Shown here: piece after piece, positions 1-6,316 of the stretch
Numbering within the stretch: the first letter of the stretch is position 1
Layout of the letters: every line of letters starts with the position of its first letter
The notes under the pieces: generated by a model
Database searches by the model: none
The model's input: the letters and a program-made list of their open reading frames with translations, nothing else
Told to the model about the DNA's origin: nothing
Translations under genes and position numbers: made by a program
Origin: an uncultured Prevotella sp.
GTDB taxonomy: Bacteria > Bacteroidota > Bacteroidia > Bacteroidales > Bacteroidaceae
Direction of reading: 5' to 3'
Length of the DNA stretch: 14,660 bases
NCBI GenBank assembly: GCA_934190685.1
Contig: CAKPTK010000055.1
Coordinates: forward strand, 1 to 14,660

Positions 1-65
1 TGTACAATAAAATGAATTTTGTCGCTTTGCAAGCAAAATCCCACTAAACCCTATAGGTTGCGGAT

Positions 66-638
66 TTGAGGATAATAAGTTTTTTGGCAAAGAGCGTATT
101 GGTCGTTTTATTGCCTGTATTAGATGCTTTTACTATATTTGAAAGTATTGAAAATCACATAAAAAAACGATTTAATTCTGTTGACAATGCCTTAGAGAAC
201 ATTAAAGAGGTGACAAAAGGGAGCGTGTATTTTGACGCAATCAACGCTGCAGATTCTGGAGTTTTTTCTTGCGTTTTATTATTTTCCTCTGTATTCGTTT
301 CCTTGTTGTCATTAATCTTTGACTGGCATTTTTTGTGGACTTTGCTTTTTGAACGAATTTGGCTTCTTATTTTGATATATCTTTTGCCAAGCCTCATTTA
401 CTGTTTGATTATAGATATATCTTCTGAGACAGACCAAGAAAAAGCAATACAATTTGTGAGATACCATACGACAAAAGAATGCATAAAGTTCTCTGCACGT
501 TATCTAACATTCATACTTACAATTTTTATCCTTGAAATAGTTATGTTGTACATCATTTATGGAATTATGCAAGATAAAGTAAGCAGCTACCAAGCGATAG
601 AGATATTTTTCAATAATCTTTTAAACAGATTGAAATAA
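66..638 (+). CDS. Four-helix integral membrane protein, function unknown
   Basis: I do not recognise this 190-residue protein. Hydrophobic stretches at about residues 5-24, 66-86, 91-116 and 146-167 suggest four membrane helices. Between the first and second is a charged, probably soluble region (about 26-60), and a second hydrophilic stretch (about 118-144) separates helices three and four. The start is TTG at 66: an in-frame stop lies at 54-56, and no in-frame ATG or GTG occurs before codon 49, which would remove the first helix. A second TTG at 84 is the alternative. No Shine-Dalgarno sequence is evident. It is AT-rich compared with the genes from 1533 onward and lies 32 bp upstream of the beta-barrel gene on the same strand, so the two may be co-transcribed. 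A 5' truncation cannot be excluded. That it is coding is fairly likely; its function is open. Confidence 0.6.
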   Translation: MRIISFLAKSVLVVLLPVLDAFTIFESIENHIKKRFNSVDNALENIKEVTKGSVYFDAINAADSGVFSCVLLFSSVFVSLLSLIFDWHFLWTLLFERIWLLILIYLLPSLIYCLIIDISSETDQEKAIQFVRYHTTKECIKFSARYLTFILTIFILEIVMLYIIYGIMQDKVSSYQAIEIFFNNLLNRLK

Positions 639-670
639 CATGTGCTATTATAAATTAAAATATATAATAG

Positions 671-1411
671 ATGAAAACGAAAATGATTTTTGCTGTTGTC
701 GCAGCAATGGTTTGCGCAAATGTTAGAGCGCAACAACATGTAGGAACGTGGAACATACAACCACGCATGGGTATGAATGTATCAACAATATCAAATGCAA
801 TAGATGCATCTTATAAAGTTGGTATTATGGGAGGTGTGGAAGCTGATTACCAAGTGAACAAATGGTTGGGTGTATCGCTTGGAGCTGAATATTCACAACA
901 AGGGTATAAGACAGATGCTTTGACTTGGCTTGTAGTTAATTTTAAACGGAATTACGACAATTCTCCCATATACGAAGATATAATAAACAGATGGCATTGG
1001 CTGAAGACTGATGGAAAGAAATGTCATTTGGAATATATTAACTTTCCTTTTATGGCTAATGTATATATAATAAAAGGATTGGCACTGAAGGCCGGCATCC
1101 AATTTGGTATTCTCACCAAAACTGACTATCCATCAGAAGTTTTTGGCGAGGAAAACAGCAAGATAAATATTCGAAGCTTTCTAAATGCGGTAGACATATC
1201 CGTACCTTTGGGCATTTCGTATGAATATGCCAATTTTGTGTTAGACGCTCGCTATCATTTTGGTTTGCCGAAAGTGAAAACAGACGATTTCATGAAGGAC
1301 GCAAGCACAGAAGACCGACATATTTACTATATAGTTACAAATGTGAATGAAAAATCTTGTTTGCGCAACAGCTATCTGTCTGTGACTTTGGGGTACAAAT
1401 TTCATCTTTAA
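671..1411 (+). CDS. Secreted outer-membrane beta-barrel protein, PorT-like family
   Basis: A 246-residue protein with a classic signal peptide: Lys at 2 and 4, hydrophobic core at about 5-18, probable cleavage after Ala20 just before Gln-Gln. The mature part alternates polar and hydrophobic residues in strands with Gly and aromatic residues at turns (for example GVEADYQVNKWLGVSLGAEY at about 55-74). It ends in a strand, SVTLGYKFHL, as expected for a small outer-membrane barrel. This resembles the Bacteroidota 'outer membrane beta-barrel' or PorT-like proteins, most of which have no known substrate; I cannot assign a role. The ATG follows an AT-rich stretch without a clear TAnnTTTG box, so it may be read from a promoter upstream of the preceding gene. 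Transcription probably ends at the hairpin at 1474-1520. It shares the AT-rich composition of its upstream neighbour. Confidence 0.8.
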   Translation: MKTKMIFAVVAAMVCANVRAQQHVGTWNIQPRMGMNVSTISNAIDASYKVGIMGGVEADYQVNKWLGVSLGAEYSQQGYKTDALTWLVVNFKRNYDNSPIYEDIINRWHWLKTDGKKCHLEYINFPFMANVYIIKGLALKAGIQFGILTKTDYPSEVFGEENSKINIRSFLNAVDISVPLGISYEYANFVLDARYHFGLPKVKTDDFMKDASTEDRHIYYIVTNVNEKSCLRNSYLSVTLGYKFHL

Positions 1412-1473
1412 TCCTTGTGTGTGCATAATTCCACTTTTGCACAAGATAAAAGGATACATTATCATTAGATGAA

Positions 1474-1520
1474 AAAATCCACAAGGGATGTGCTTGACGT
1501 AGCCAGCCCTTATGGATTTT
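1474..1520. terminator. Bidirectional rho-independent-type terminator
   Basis: Arms at 1474-1487 (AAAATCCACAAGGG) and 1507-1520 (CCCTTATGGATTTT) pair in 13 of 14 positions around a 19-nt loop. The A-rich left flank and T-rich right end give a U-tract on both strands. It lies between the convergent beta-barrel gene and the LpxH-type gene, so it can end both transcription units. Confidence 0.75.
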
Positions 1521-1532
1521 GCGTTTGCATAA

Positions 1533-2303
1533 CTATGGCTTGCTCTCGCCCTCCACATATTCTTCGAGGAACATGTGTTCTCCGTCGAATACGGCATAGG
1601 TGAACTGACAAATCCAATCACCCAAAATCATCATGCGTGACTTGCGGGAAAGAATCAAGTCAAGTTCGATGTGACGATGGCCATAGATGAAGTAATCGAT
1701 GTTGGAGTGCGACTTCAAGTAGCGTTTGGTGTAGAGCACCAATGCCTCACGGTCTTCTCCCATATAAGGAGGTTCCTTGCCTTCGGGACGTTTCATCCGA
1801 CTGTGCTTTGCCCAAGCCAGTCCAAACGCCATGCCCCAACGAGGATGCAGGGCACTGAACAAGCGTTGACAGAGACGATTGTGGAAAATGCCACGAATCA
1901 GTTTGAAATTCTTGTCGGTGTCGCCCAGACCATCACCGTGAGCCAGATAGAACACCTTGCCGTAGATTTCCGTCGTCTCCGGTTGGGTGTGGAGAATCAC
2001 ACCACACTCTGTGGCAAGATAGTCATAAGCCCAGATGTCGTGGTTGCCCGTGAAATAGTGGATCTCAACTCCCATGTCGGTAAGTTCTGACAGCTTGCCC
2101 AAAAAACGAGTATACCCCTTGGGCACCACCATCTTGTATTCATACCAGAAATCGAACATGTCGCCGAGCAGATAGATGGCTGCCGCCTTGTGCTTGATGC
2201 TGTCGAGAAACCGCACAAGCCTCCGCTCCTGGGTGCGCCGATGCTCAACGGCAAGCGAGCCGAGATGGGCATCGGACAGGAAATAGACATTCTTGTAAAC
2301 CAT
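1533..2303 (-). CDS. lpxH: UDP-2,3-diacylglucosamine diphosphatase (LpxH-type)
   Basis: A 256-residue calcineurin-like metallophosphoesterase with the full metal-binding series: SDAHLG (Asp11, His13), GDMFDFW (Asp48), GNHD (Asn87), HGDG (His122) and GHRH (His209, His211). The spacing closely follows E. coli LpxH, including the GNHD to HGDG interval and the late GHRH. In that family the enzyme hydrolyses UDP-2,3-diacylglucosamine to lipid X at the inner face of the membrane, in lipid A synthesis. A basic/aromatic insert at about 131-180 lies where LpxH carries its membrane-facing lid. It is the last gene of the minus-strand group, 15 bp after the DUF59 gene, and precedes a terminator. The motif set is certain; substrate specificity is inferred, because Bacteroidota also carry related phosphoesterases of unproven substrate. 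Confidence 0.88.
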   Translation of the reverse strand: MVYKNVYFLSDAHLGSLAVEHRRTQERRLVRFLDSIKHKAAAIYLLGDMFDFWYEYKMVVPKGYTRFLGKLSELTDMGVEIHYFTGNHDIWAYDYLATECGVILHTQPETTEIYGKVFYLAHGDGLGDTDKNFKLIRGIFHNRLCQRLFSALHPRWGMAFGLAWAKHSRMKRPEGKEPPYMGEDREALVLYTKRYLKSHSNIDYFIYGHRHIELDLILSRKSRMMILGDWICQFTYAVFDGEHMFLEEYVEGESKP

Positions 2304-2318
2304 AGGCGCTGATTTTGA

Positions 2319-2639
2319 TTAGTCAAGTCCCAGTTCCACTCGTGCCTCTTCGGTCATCATGCTCTGATCCCATACGGGTTCAAAGACGAGGTTGACATTG
2401 GCACTCTTCACCCCTTCAAGTGCGTCGACCTTCTGACGCACGTCCTCAAGAATGAAATCGGCAGCGGGACAGCTGGGAGCCGTGAAAGTCATGTCGATGT
2501 CGACATTGCCGTCGTCTTTGACATCGACTTTATAGATAAGTCCGAGGTCATAGATATTGACTGGAATCTCGGGGTCGTAGACCGTCTTGAGCACATCGAC
2601 AATGCGCTCTTCTATCTTTGTTTTTTCTTCTTGTGTCAT
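2319..2639 (-). CDS. MIP18/DUF59 family iron-sulfur cluster assembly protein
   Basis: A 106-residue protein, the normal length for a single MIP18/DUF59 domain. The signature region DPEIPVNIYDLGLIY lies at residues 22-36, followed by the conserved TAPSCPAA (53-60) with Cys57, the cysteine linked to Fe-S handling in SufT, PaaD and Mrp-associated relatives. Members help in maturation of Fe-S proteins. This copy stands alone, without the P-loop ATPase domain found in some fusions. It lies between radC and the LpxH-type gene with gaps of 27 and 15 bp, which suggests co-transcription, but neither neighbour is an obvious Fe-S client. No suf genes are in the window. Family assignment is secure; the specific client is unknown. 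Confidence 0.9.
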   Translation of the reverse strand: MTQEEKTKIEERIVDVLKTVYDPEIPVNIYDLGLIYKVDVKDDGNVDIDMTFTAPSCPAADFILEDVRQKVDALEGVKSANVNLVFEPVWDQSMMTEEARVELGLD

Positions 2640-2666
2640 AGCTTTATGTTGTTTGTCGTTTGTTTC

Positions 2667-3356
2667 TTATAGTTTTCCACTCTCGCGATAGGAATAATAA
2701 AGTCCGTCGGTGATGACGAGGTGGTCGAGAAAGTGGATGCGCATCATCTCGCAAGCTTGTTGCACCCGGCGGGTGATGCGGTCGTCGTCGGCACTGGGAT
2801 GGACATTGCCTGACGGATGGTTGTGACAGATGGCCAAAACCGTAGCACCAGAAAGCAGGGCTTCCTTCATCACTACCCGCACATCGACACTGGTCTCCGT
2901 GATGCCGCCATGAGAGAGGCGCATGGAACGGAGAAGTTTGAAATTCTGGTTCAGATAGAGTGCCCAAGCCTCCTCCACGTCAAGATCCTGCATCTGCGGC
3001 AGCATGAAATCATAGATGGCTACGGCGGAGTTGAGACTGGTGCGCTCAAGGGCACGCTCTTTTTGACGGCGCTTACCCAACTCACAGGCGGCCAAAATGG
3101 TCACGGCCTTGGCCTCTCCTACACCATGATAGGATGTGAGTTGGCGGACAGAGAGCTTGCCGAGTTGATTGAGGTTGTTGCCACAGTCTCCCAACACATG
3201 TTTCATCAAATCCACAGCACTCTCGGTGGTCGATCCGGAGCCGATGAGGATGGCGAGCAGTTCGGCATTGGAAAGCACTTCGGCTCCAAGCCGGAGAAGT
3301 TTCTCCCGAGGGCGGTCTTCTTCTGCCCACTGGTTGATGTTGAGTTTGTCGGGCAT
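2667..3356 (-). CDS. radC: RadC family protein (JAB/MPN metalloprotease fold)
   Basis: A 229-residue, full-length RadC/UPF0758 protein. The N-terminal half contains the family opening (REKLLRLGAEVLSNAELLAI, about 17-36) and a helix-hairpin-helix segment around residues 75-90 (YHGVGEAKA). The C-terminal half is a JAB/MPN domain with an intact JAMM zinc motif: Glu154, then His178-x-His180 in CHNHPSG, then Asp191 ten residues further on. Despite the old name, a role in DNA repair is not established; the fold suggests a zinc-dependent hydrolase. It begins 14 bp after the glycosyltransferase stop and ends 27 bp before the DUF59 gene, so it is probably in the same operon. All catalytic residues are present, with no sign of decay. 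Confidence 0.93.
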   Translation of the reverse strand: MPDKLNINQWAEEDRPREKLLRLGAEVLSNAELLAILIGSGSTTESAVDLMKHVLGDCGNNLNQLGKLSVRQLTSYHGVGEAKAVTILAACELGKRRQKERALERTSLNSAVAIYDFMLPQMQDLDVEEAWALYLNQNFKLLRSMRLSHGGITETSVDVRVVMKEALLSGATVLAICHNHPSGNVHPSADDDRITRRVQQACEMMRIHFLDHLVITDGLYYSYRESGKL

Positions 3357-3370
3357 GATAGAGTCGTTTG

Positions 3371-4426
3371 TTATTTATAGAATGTTTTCTCAAAAGCCTG
3401 GAACTCATCCTCTCCCCTCACGCAACGTTTCCACCAGGACTCGATGAATCCGAATCCGTAGCCCATCAACTGGGTGAATGCGGCACGAATGCTCAACAAG
3501 CCTATTTTCGCACTATGGTTGACCATGGTGCTGTCAGCGAAGATGAGGAGGGAATAGAACACAAGCGGCAAGAGTCCCACAAGGATGAGCACGGTTGCCC
3601 CTGTATGGCAGACGACACCCGAAGAGAGGCATGCCATCAGCACACCCGCCACAATCAACAGGAGCAGGAACAGGACGCCAACGGTGAAAACCATCGGCAG
3701 CAGATGAACGAGTTTGAGCGACTCTGGATATTTCTTATAGAGATTGATGCGAGCGATGCCGCTGTTGTATACCTGCCGGAAGAACTTGCGGAAATCGGTG
3801 CGGCGTTTGTGCCACACCCACGCTTCGGGAAACAGCCGGCAACGGCAGCCAGCCTTGAAGATGCGGATACTGAAATCGATGTCCTCGCCAAAGCGCATCT
3901 TGGAGAAGCCGCCCAACTGCATGTAGACATTGCGGCGGATGCCCATGTTGAAAGAGCGAGGATAGAACTTGTCGAGTTTTTTCTTGCCACCCCGAATGCC
4001 ACCAGTGGTGAAGAAGCTCGTCATGGAATAAGAGATTGCTTTCTGGGTATTGGTGAAGGATTCATGGGCACGGTCTGGACCGCCGAAAGCATCGGCAGGA
4101 CCACAAAGCAACTCGTCGTTGACCGACTTGAGATAGTCGTCGGGCAGCACCACATCGGAGTCGAGCACAATCAGGTATTCTCCCTTGGCACGTTCGGCGC
4201 CATAGTTGCGGCTTTGACCCGGACCGGAGTTGGGCTTATTATAATAATGTAGGGTGAGTTTGTCTATATAACGGTCGCAGACCTGCTGACAGGGCACCGT
4301 CGACCCGTCTTCCACGATAATGACCTCAAAGTCACGAAAAGTCTGTTGGGTAAGACTGTGAAGAAGCTCATCGACCTCATCGGGTCGGTTGTAGACGGGG
4401 ACAATAAAAGAATATTTGTAATTCAT
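3371..4426 (-). CDS. Family 2 glycosyltransferase with C-terminal membrane helices
   Basis: A 351-residue inverting glycosyltransferase of the GT-A fold. The start FIVPVYNRPDEVDELLHSL (7-25) and VIIVEDGS (35-42) form the nucleotide-binding half. LDSD (88-91) provides the metal-binding DxD, and GEDIDFSIRI (180-189) the ED motif with the likely catalytic base. Two hydrophobic stretches near the C-terminus (about 241-268 and 277-297) probably anchor it in the inner membrane, with the active site in the cytoplasm. Such proteins transfer a sugar from a nucleotide donor to a lipid-linked or envelope glycan acceptor; donor and acceptor cannot be read from the sequence. The start codon lies inside the left arm of an 18-bp inverted repeat (4421-4438). 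It heads the tight group glycosyltransferase-radC-DUF59-lpxH; a lipopolysaccharide or surface-glycan role is a guess from context. Confidence 0.88.
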   Translation of the reverse strand: MNYKYSFIVPVYNRPDEVDELLHSLTQQTFRDFEVIIVEDGSTVPCQQVCDRYIDKLTLHYYNKPNSGPGQSRNYGAERAKGEYLIVLDSDVVLPDDYLKSVNDELLCGPADAFGGPDRAHESFTNTQKAISYSMTSFFTTGGIRGGKKKLDKFYPRSFNMGIRRNVYMQLGGFSKMRFGEDIDFSIRIFKAGCRCRLFPEAWVWHKRRTDFRKFFRQVYNSGIARINLYKKYPESLKLVHLLPMVFTVGVLFLLLLIVAGVLMACLSSGVVCHTGATVLILVGLLPLVFYSLLIFADSTMVNHSAKIGLLSIRAAFTQLMGYGFGFIESWWKRCVRGEDEFQAFEKTFYK

Positions 4427-4540
4427 AATTCATAACTCATAATAAAAGACAAGGTTAAAGCATCGCCATAAAGCAAATAATTCATAACCCTTGGTGACCG
4501 GACGGGTCCGATGGAAAACCACGAGTTATGAATTATGAAT
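4421..4540. repeat. Inverted-repeat unit, 18-bp arms, between efp and glycosyltransferase
   Basis: ATTCATAATTCATAACTC at 4421-4438 is perfectly inverted at 4523-4540 (GAGTTATGAATTATGAAT), enclosing 84 bp. A third partial copy, AATTCATAAC, is at 4479-4488, and the centre has a small GC-rich palindrome, CGGAC-GG-GTCCG (4499-4510). CAAGGTTA occurs at 4450-4457 and again at 4541-4548. The left arm overlaps the glycosyltransferase start codon (4424-4426). It could be a miniature non-coding repeat element, a long hairpin attenuating read-through from efp, or a chance build-up of ATTATGA units. No coding sequence is seen in it. Confidence 0.6.
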
Positions 4541-4550
4541 CAAGGTTATA

Positions 4551-5117
4551 TTATTCCTTTACACGGCTGAGGTAAGAACCATCGCGTGTGTCAACCTGGA
4601 TCAGGTCGCCTTCGTTGATGAAGAGGGGCACACGGATTTCAACGCCTGTCTCGAGCGTAGCGGGCTTTGTGGCGTTTGTAGCGGTATCGCCCTTGATGCC
4701 TGGTTCGCTATGAGTAACACGGAGGTTGGTCTTAACAGGCATTTCAGCATAGAGAATAGTGCCGTCAGTGGTGTCGGTAACCACCTCAACAACATCGCCT
4801 TCTTTCATAAAATCAACACCAATGACAAGGTCGTTGGCGATTGGAATCTGCTCGAAAGTCTCCTGGTTCATGAAGATACGGCCTGTAGGGTCCTCATAGA
4901 GATACTGATAAGGGCGATGTTCTACCACCACGTCCTCAAGCTTGAAGCCTACCTGGAATGTGCGGTCGAGCACACGACCATCCTTCACGTTCTTGAGTTT
5001 GGTGTTCATTACGGTGTTACCCTTACCTGGCTTTCTGTGCTGAAAGTCAATACATACCCACACCTGATTGTCAAGGCGGATACATGTTCCCTTTTTGATT
5101 TCTTGTGAATTAATCAT
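4551..5117 (-). CDS. efp: Translation elongation factor P
   Basis: A 188-residue protein of normal EF-P length with the three beta-barrel domains. The domain I loop carries PGKGNTV with Lys32 at the place of E. coli Lys34, the residue that reaches the peptidyl-transferase centre and is often modified. The C-terminus has the family signature GDLIQVDTRDGSYLSRV (170-186). EF-P binds between the P and E sites and relieves stalling at consecutive prolines. No modification enzyme (EpmA, EarP or YmfI type) is encoded in the window, so the state of Lys32 is unknown. A TAACTTTG box on the minus strand at 5159-5152 gives a likely promoter. The gene is transcribed away from rpmH across a shared 168-bp region, and 124 bp separate its stop from the next gene. 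Confidence 0.97.
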   Translation of the reverse strand: MINSQEIKKGTCIRLDNQVWVCIDFQHRKPGKGNTVMNTKLKNVKDGRVLDRTFQVGFKLEDVVVEHRPYQYLYEDPTGRIFMNQETFEQIPIANDLVIGVDFMKEGDVVEVVTDTTDGTILYAEMPVKTNLRVTHSEPGIKGDTATNATKPATLETGVEIRVPLFINEGDLIQVDTRDGSYLSRVKE

Positions 5118-5151
5118 TGTTATATTCTTGATAATTGTTTATTTTCGGGTG

Positions 5152-5159
5152 CAAAGTTA
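5152..5159 (-). promoter_or_regulatory. Predicted efp promoter, -7 box
   Basis: The minus strand reads TAACTTTG here, matching the Bacteroidota -7 consensus TAnnTTTG. It lies about 35 bp before the efp ATG. The matching -33 TTTG is weak; the best is TTTA about 21 nt upstream. Confidence 0.6.
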
Positions 5160-5210
5160 CTGAAATTATGGAAAAAAGCATAAAACTTTAGCCTAAAAAT
5201 CTCCCTTTTC

Positions 5211-5241
5211 TTGGTTATTTAAAAAAGATTGAGTAATTTTG
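5211..5241 (+). promoter_or_regulatory. Predicted rpmH promoter
   Basis: TAATTTTG at 5234-5241 fits the Bacteroidota -7 consensus TAnnTTTG. A TTG at 5211-5213, 20 nt upstream, is a partial -33 element (consensus TTTG). Transcription would start near 5248, giving a leader of about 38 nt before the rpmH ATG at 5286. It is divergent from the efp promoter. Confidence 0.6.
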
Positions 5242-5285
5242 CAGCCCAAAAGCGTGAATAATAACAAAATAAACAAAATAGAAAA

Positions 5286-5441
5286 ATGAAAAGAACATTT
5301 CAGCCTCACAACAGAAGAAGAGTGAACAAGCACGGCTTCCGCGAGAGAATGGCAACAAAGAATGGTCGTCGCGTATTGGCTTCTCGCCGCGCACATGGCC
5401 GCAAGAAGTTAACTGTTTCTGACGAGCATCACGGCAAATAA
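5286..5441 (+). CDS. rpmH: 50S ribosomal protein L34
   Basis: A 51-codon gene. The product begins [20 protein letters not shown], the near-universal L34 opening (MKRTxQPxxRKRxxxHGFRxRM), followed by [20 protein letters not shown]. It is strongly basic, as expected for this small protein of the large ribosomal subunit. The C-terminus carries a short extension ([10 protein letters not shown]) beyond the GRKKL end typical of many bacteria. In many phyla rpmH sits beside rnpA and dnaA near the origin; here it stands alone, divergent from efp, and is closed by its own strong terminator at 5471-5517, so it is probably monocistronic. The ATG is the only sensible start. Confidence 0.97.
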   Translation: MKRTFQPHNRRRVNKHGFRERMATKNGRRVLASRRAHGRKKLTVSDEHHGK

Positions 5442-5470
5442 TCCGTACAACTCTTCAAGAAAGAAACTAA

Positions 5471-5517
5471 GGCAGAAAGCAGCAAGGGAGAAATCCGTTG
5501 CTGCTTTCTGCCTTTTT
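5471..5517 (+). terminator. Strong intrinsic terminator after rpmH
   Basis: A perfect 15-bp stem pairs GGCAGAAAGCAGCAA (5471-5485) with its complement at 5498-5512, followed by TTTTT at 5513-5517. The 12-nt apex can pair further as GGA-GAAA-TCC, a GNRA-type tetraloop. It lies 29 bp after the rpmH stop and upstream of the next promoter, insulating rpmH from the PASTA gene cluster. Confidence 0.92.
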
Positions 5518-5550
5518 GCATACTATCAGCGCAAAAATCAAGGCGTTTAT

Positions 5551-5581
5551 TTTGTTCTTCTGTCTAATTGCACTATCTTTG
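5551..5581 (+). promoter_or_regulatory. Predicted promoter of the PASTA-rluD-ddl cluster
   Basis: TTTG at 5551-5554 and TATCTTTG at 5574-5581 are separated by 19 nt, a full match to the Bacteroidota primary sigma consensus (TTTG, N19-21, TAnnTTTG). The start point would be near 5588, only about 12 nt ahead of the ATG at 5600, so the leader is very short. Confidence 0.8.
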
Positions 5582-5599
5582 TAGTCAAATATAATATTC

Positions 5600-6289
5600 A
5601 TGGAATCAAAGGAATTCTTCCATAAACTGATGAGCCGCTACCTTTGGAGCAACATCGCCGCCATGATTGGCGTCGTCATCGTGGCATGCGCTGGGGTGAA
5701 ATTTGGCATCGACCTCTACACCCACCATGGTGAAGCCATCAGCGTGCCCGACATCAAGCACAAGAAATTTGCCGACGCCGAGCATATACTGAACGAGATA
5801 GGACTGCAAATCGTGGTCACCGACACGGGATATGTCAAGACCCTGCCACCCGATTGTATTCTCGAGCAGAATCCTGCACCGGGAGAGAAGGTTAAGTCGG
5901 GACACATCATCTATGTCACGGTCAACTCCTCACATTCCCCAACGCTGGTACTGCCCGACGTCATCGACAACAGTTCCTATCGGGAAGCCAAGGCAAAACT
6001 CATCGCCATGGGATTCAAAATCGGCGAACCGCAGTTTGTCTCCGGCGAGAAAGACTGGGTCTATGGAATCACGGTGAACGGCATTTCCGTCAGCGTGGGA
6101 GACCGGGTGCCGGTGGACGCACGCCTCGTTATCCTTGTGGGCGACGGAAAGATTGACGATGCCGACGATGTGGACGTGGTGGATCCATCCGAGGACAATG
6201 TCGACGATGGGTTCGAGGAAACACCGACGGAAGAGAAAAACTCGGCTGGCGACAAAGACGAATTCGAAGTGGTGACATCGCCAGAATAG
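5600..6289 (+). CDS. Membrane-anchored PASTA domain protein without a kinase domain
   Basis: A 229-residue protein. A short cytoplasmic start is followed by one membrane helix (about 17-37), then two PASTA-like repeats (about 47-110, SVPDI...ILEQNPAPGEKV...IYVTV, and about 115-182, TLVLPDVIDNSSYREAKAKL...VGDRV). It ends in an acidic Asp/Glu-rich tail (184-229). PASTA repeats in other bacteria occur on penicillin-binding proteins and Ser/Thr kinases and can bind muropeptides; here they face the periplasm with no enzymatic domain. It opens the cluster and lies 27 bp before the pseudouridine synthase, with ddl two genes on, which fits a cell-wall-related role, though that is an inference. The second repeat is less canonical, and the acidic tail may be disordered. 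The start is the ATG just after a good promoter. Confidence 0.85.
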   Translation: MESKEFFHKLMSRYLWSNIAAMIGVVIVACAGVKFGIDLYTHHGEAISVPDIKHKKFADAEHILNEIGLQIVVTDTGYVKTLPPDCILEQNPAPGEKVKSGHIIYVTVNSSHSPTLVLPDVIDNSSYREAKAKLIAMGFKIGEPQFVSGEKDWVYGITVNGISVSVGDRVPVDARLVILVGDGKIDDADDVDVVDPSEDNVDDGFEETPTEEKNSAGDKDEFEVVTSPE

Positions 6290-6316
6290 CCCATAATCAC
6301 ATTCAAGAAACACGAA

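Noticed and set aside
17-40. A possible small hairpin (GCTT-TGC-AAGC flanked by ATTTT and AAAAT)
   Set aside because: The stem is only 4 bp with a 3-nt bulge before the outer A/T pairs; too weak to call a terminator.
12-47. An 11-codon reading frame starting with ATG near the left edge, as a possible leader peptide
   Set aside because: It has no distinctive codon content and no attenuator-like structure that clearly links it to the gene at 66; chance is the simplest explanation.
2817-3380. A 187-codon plus-strand open frame
   Set aside because: It is antisense to radC, whose JAMM and helix-hairpin-helix motifs are intact.
3368-4252. A 294-codon plus-strand open frame
   Set aside because: It is antisense to the glycosyltransferase, which has DxD and ED motifs and membrane helices; the plus-strand translation has low-complexity, domain-free content.
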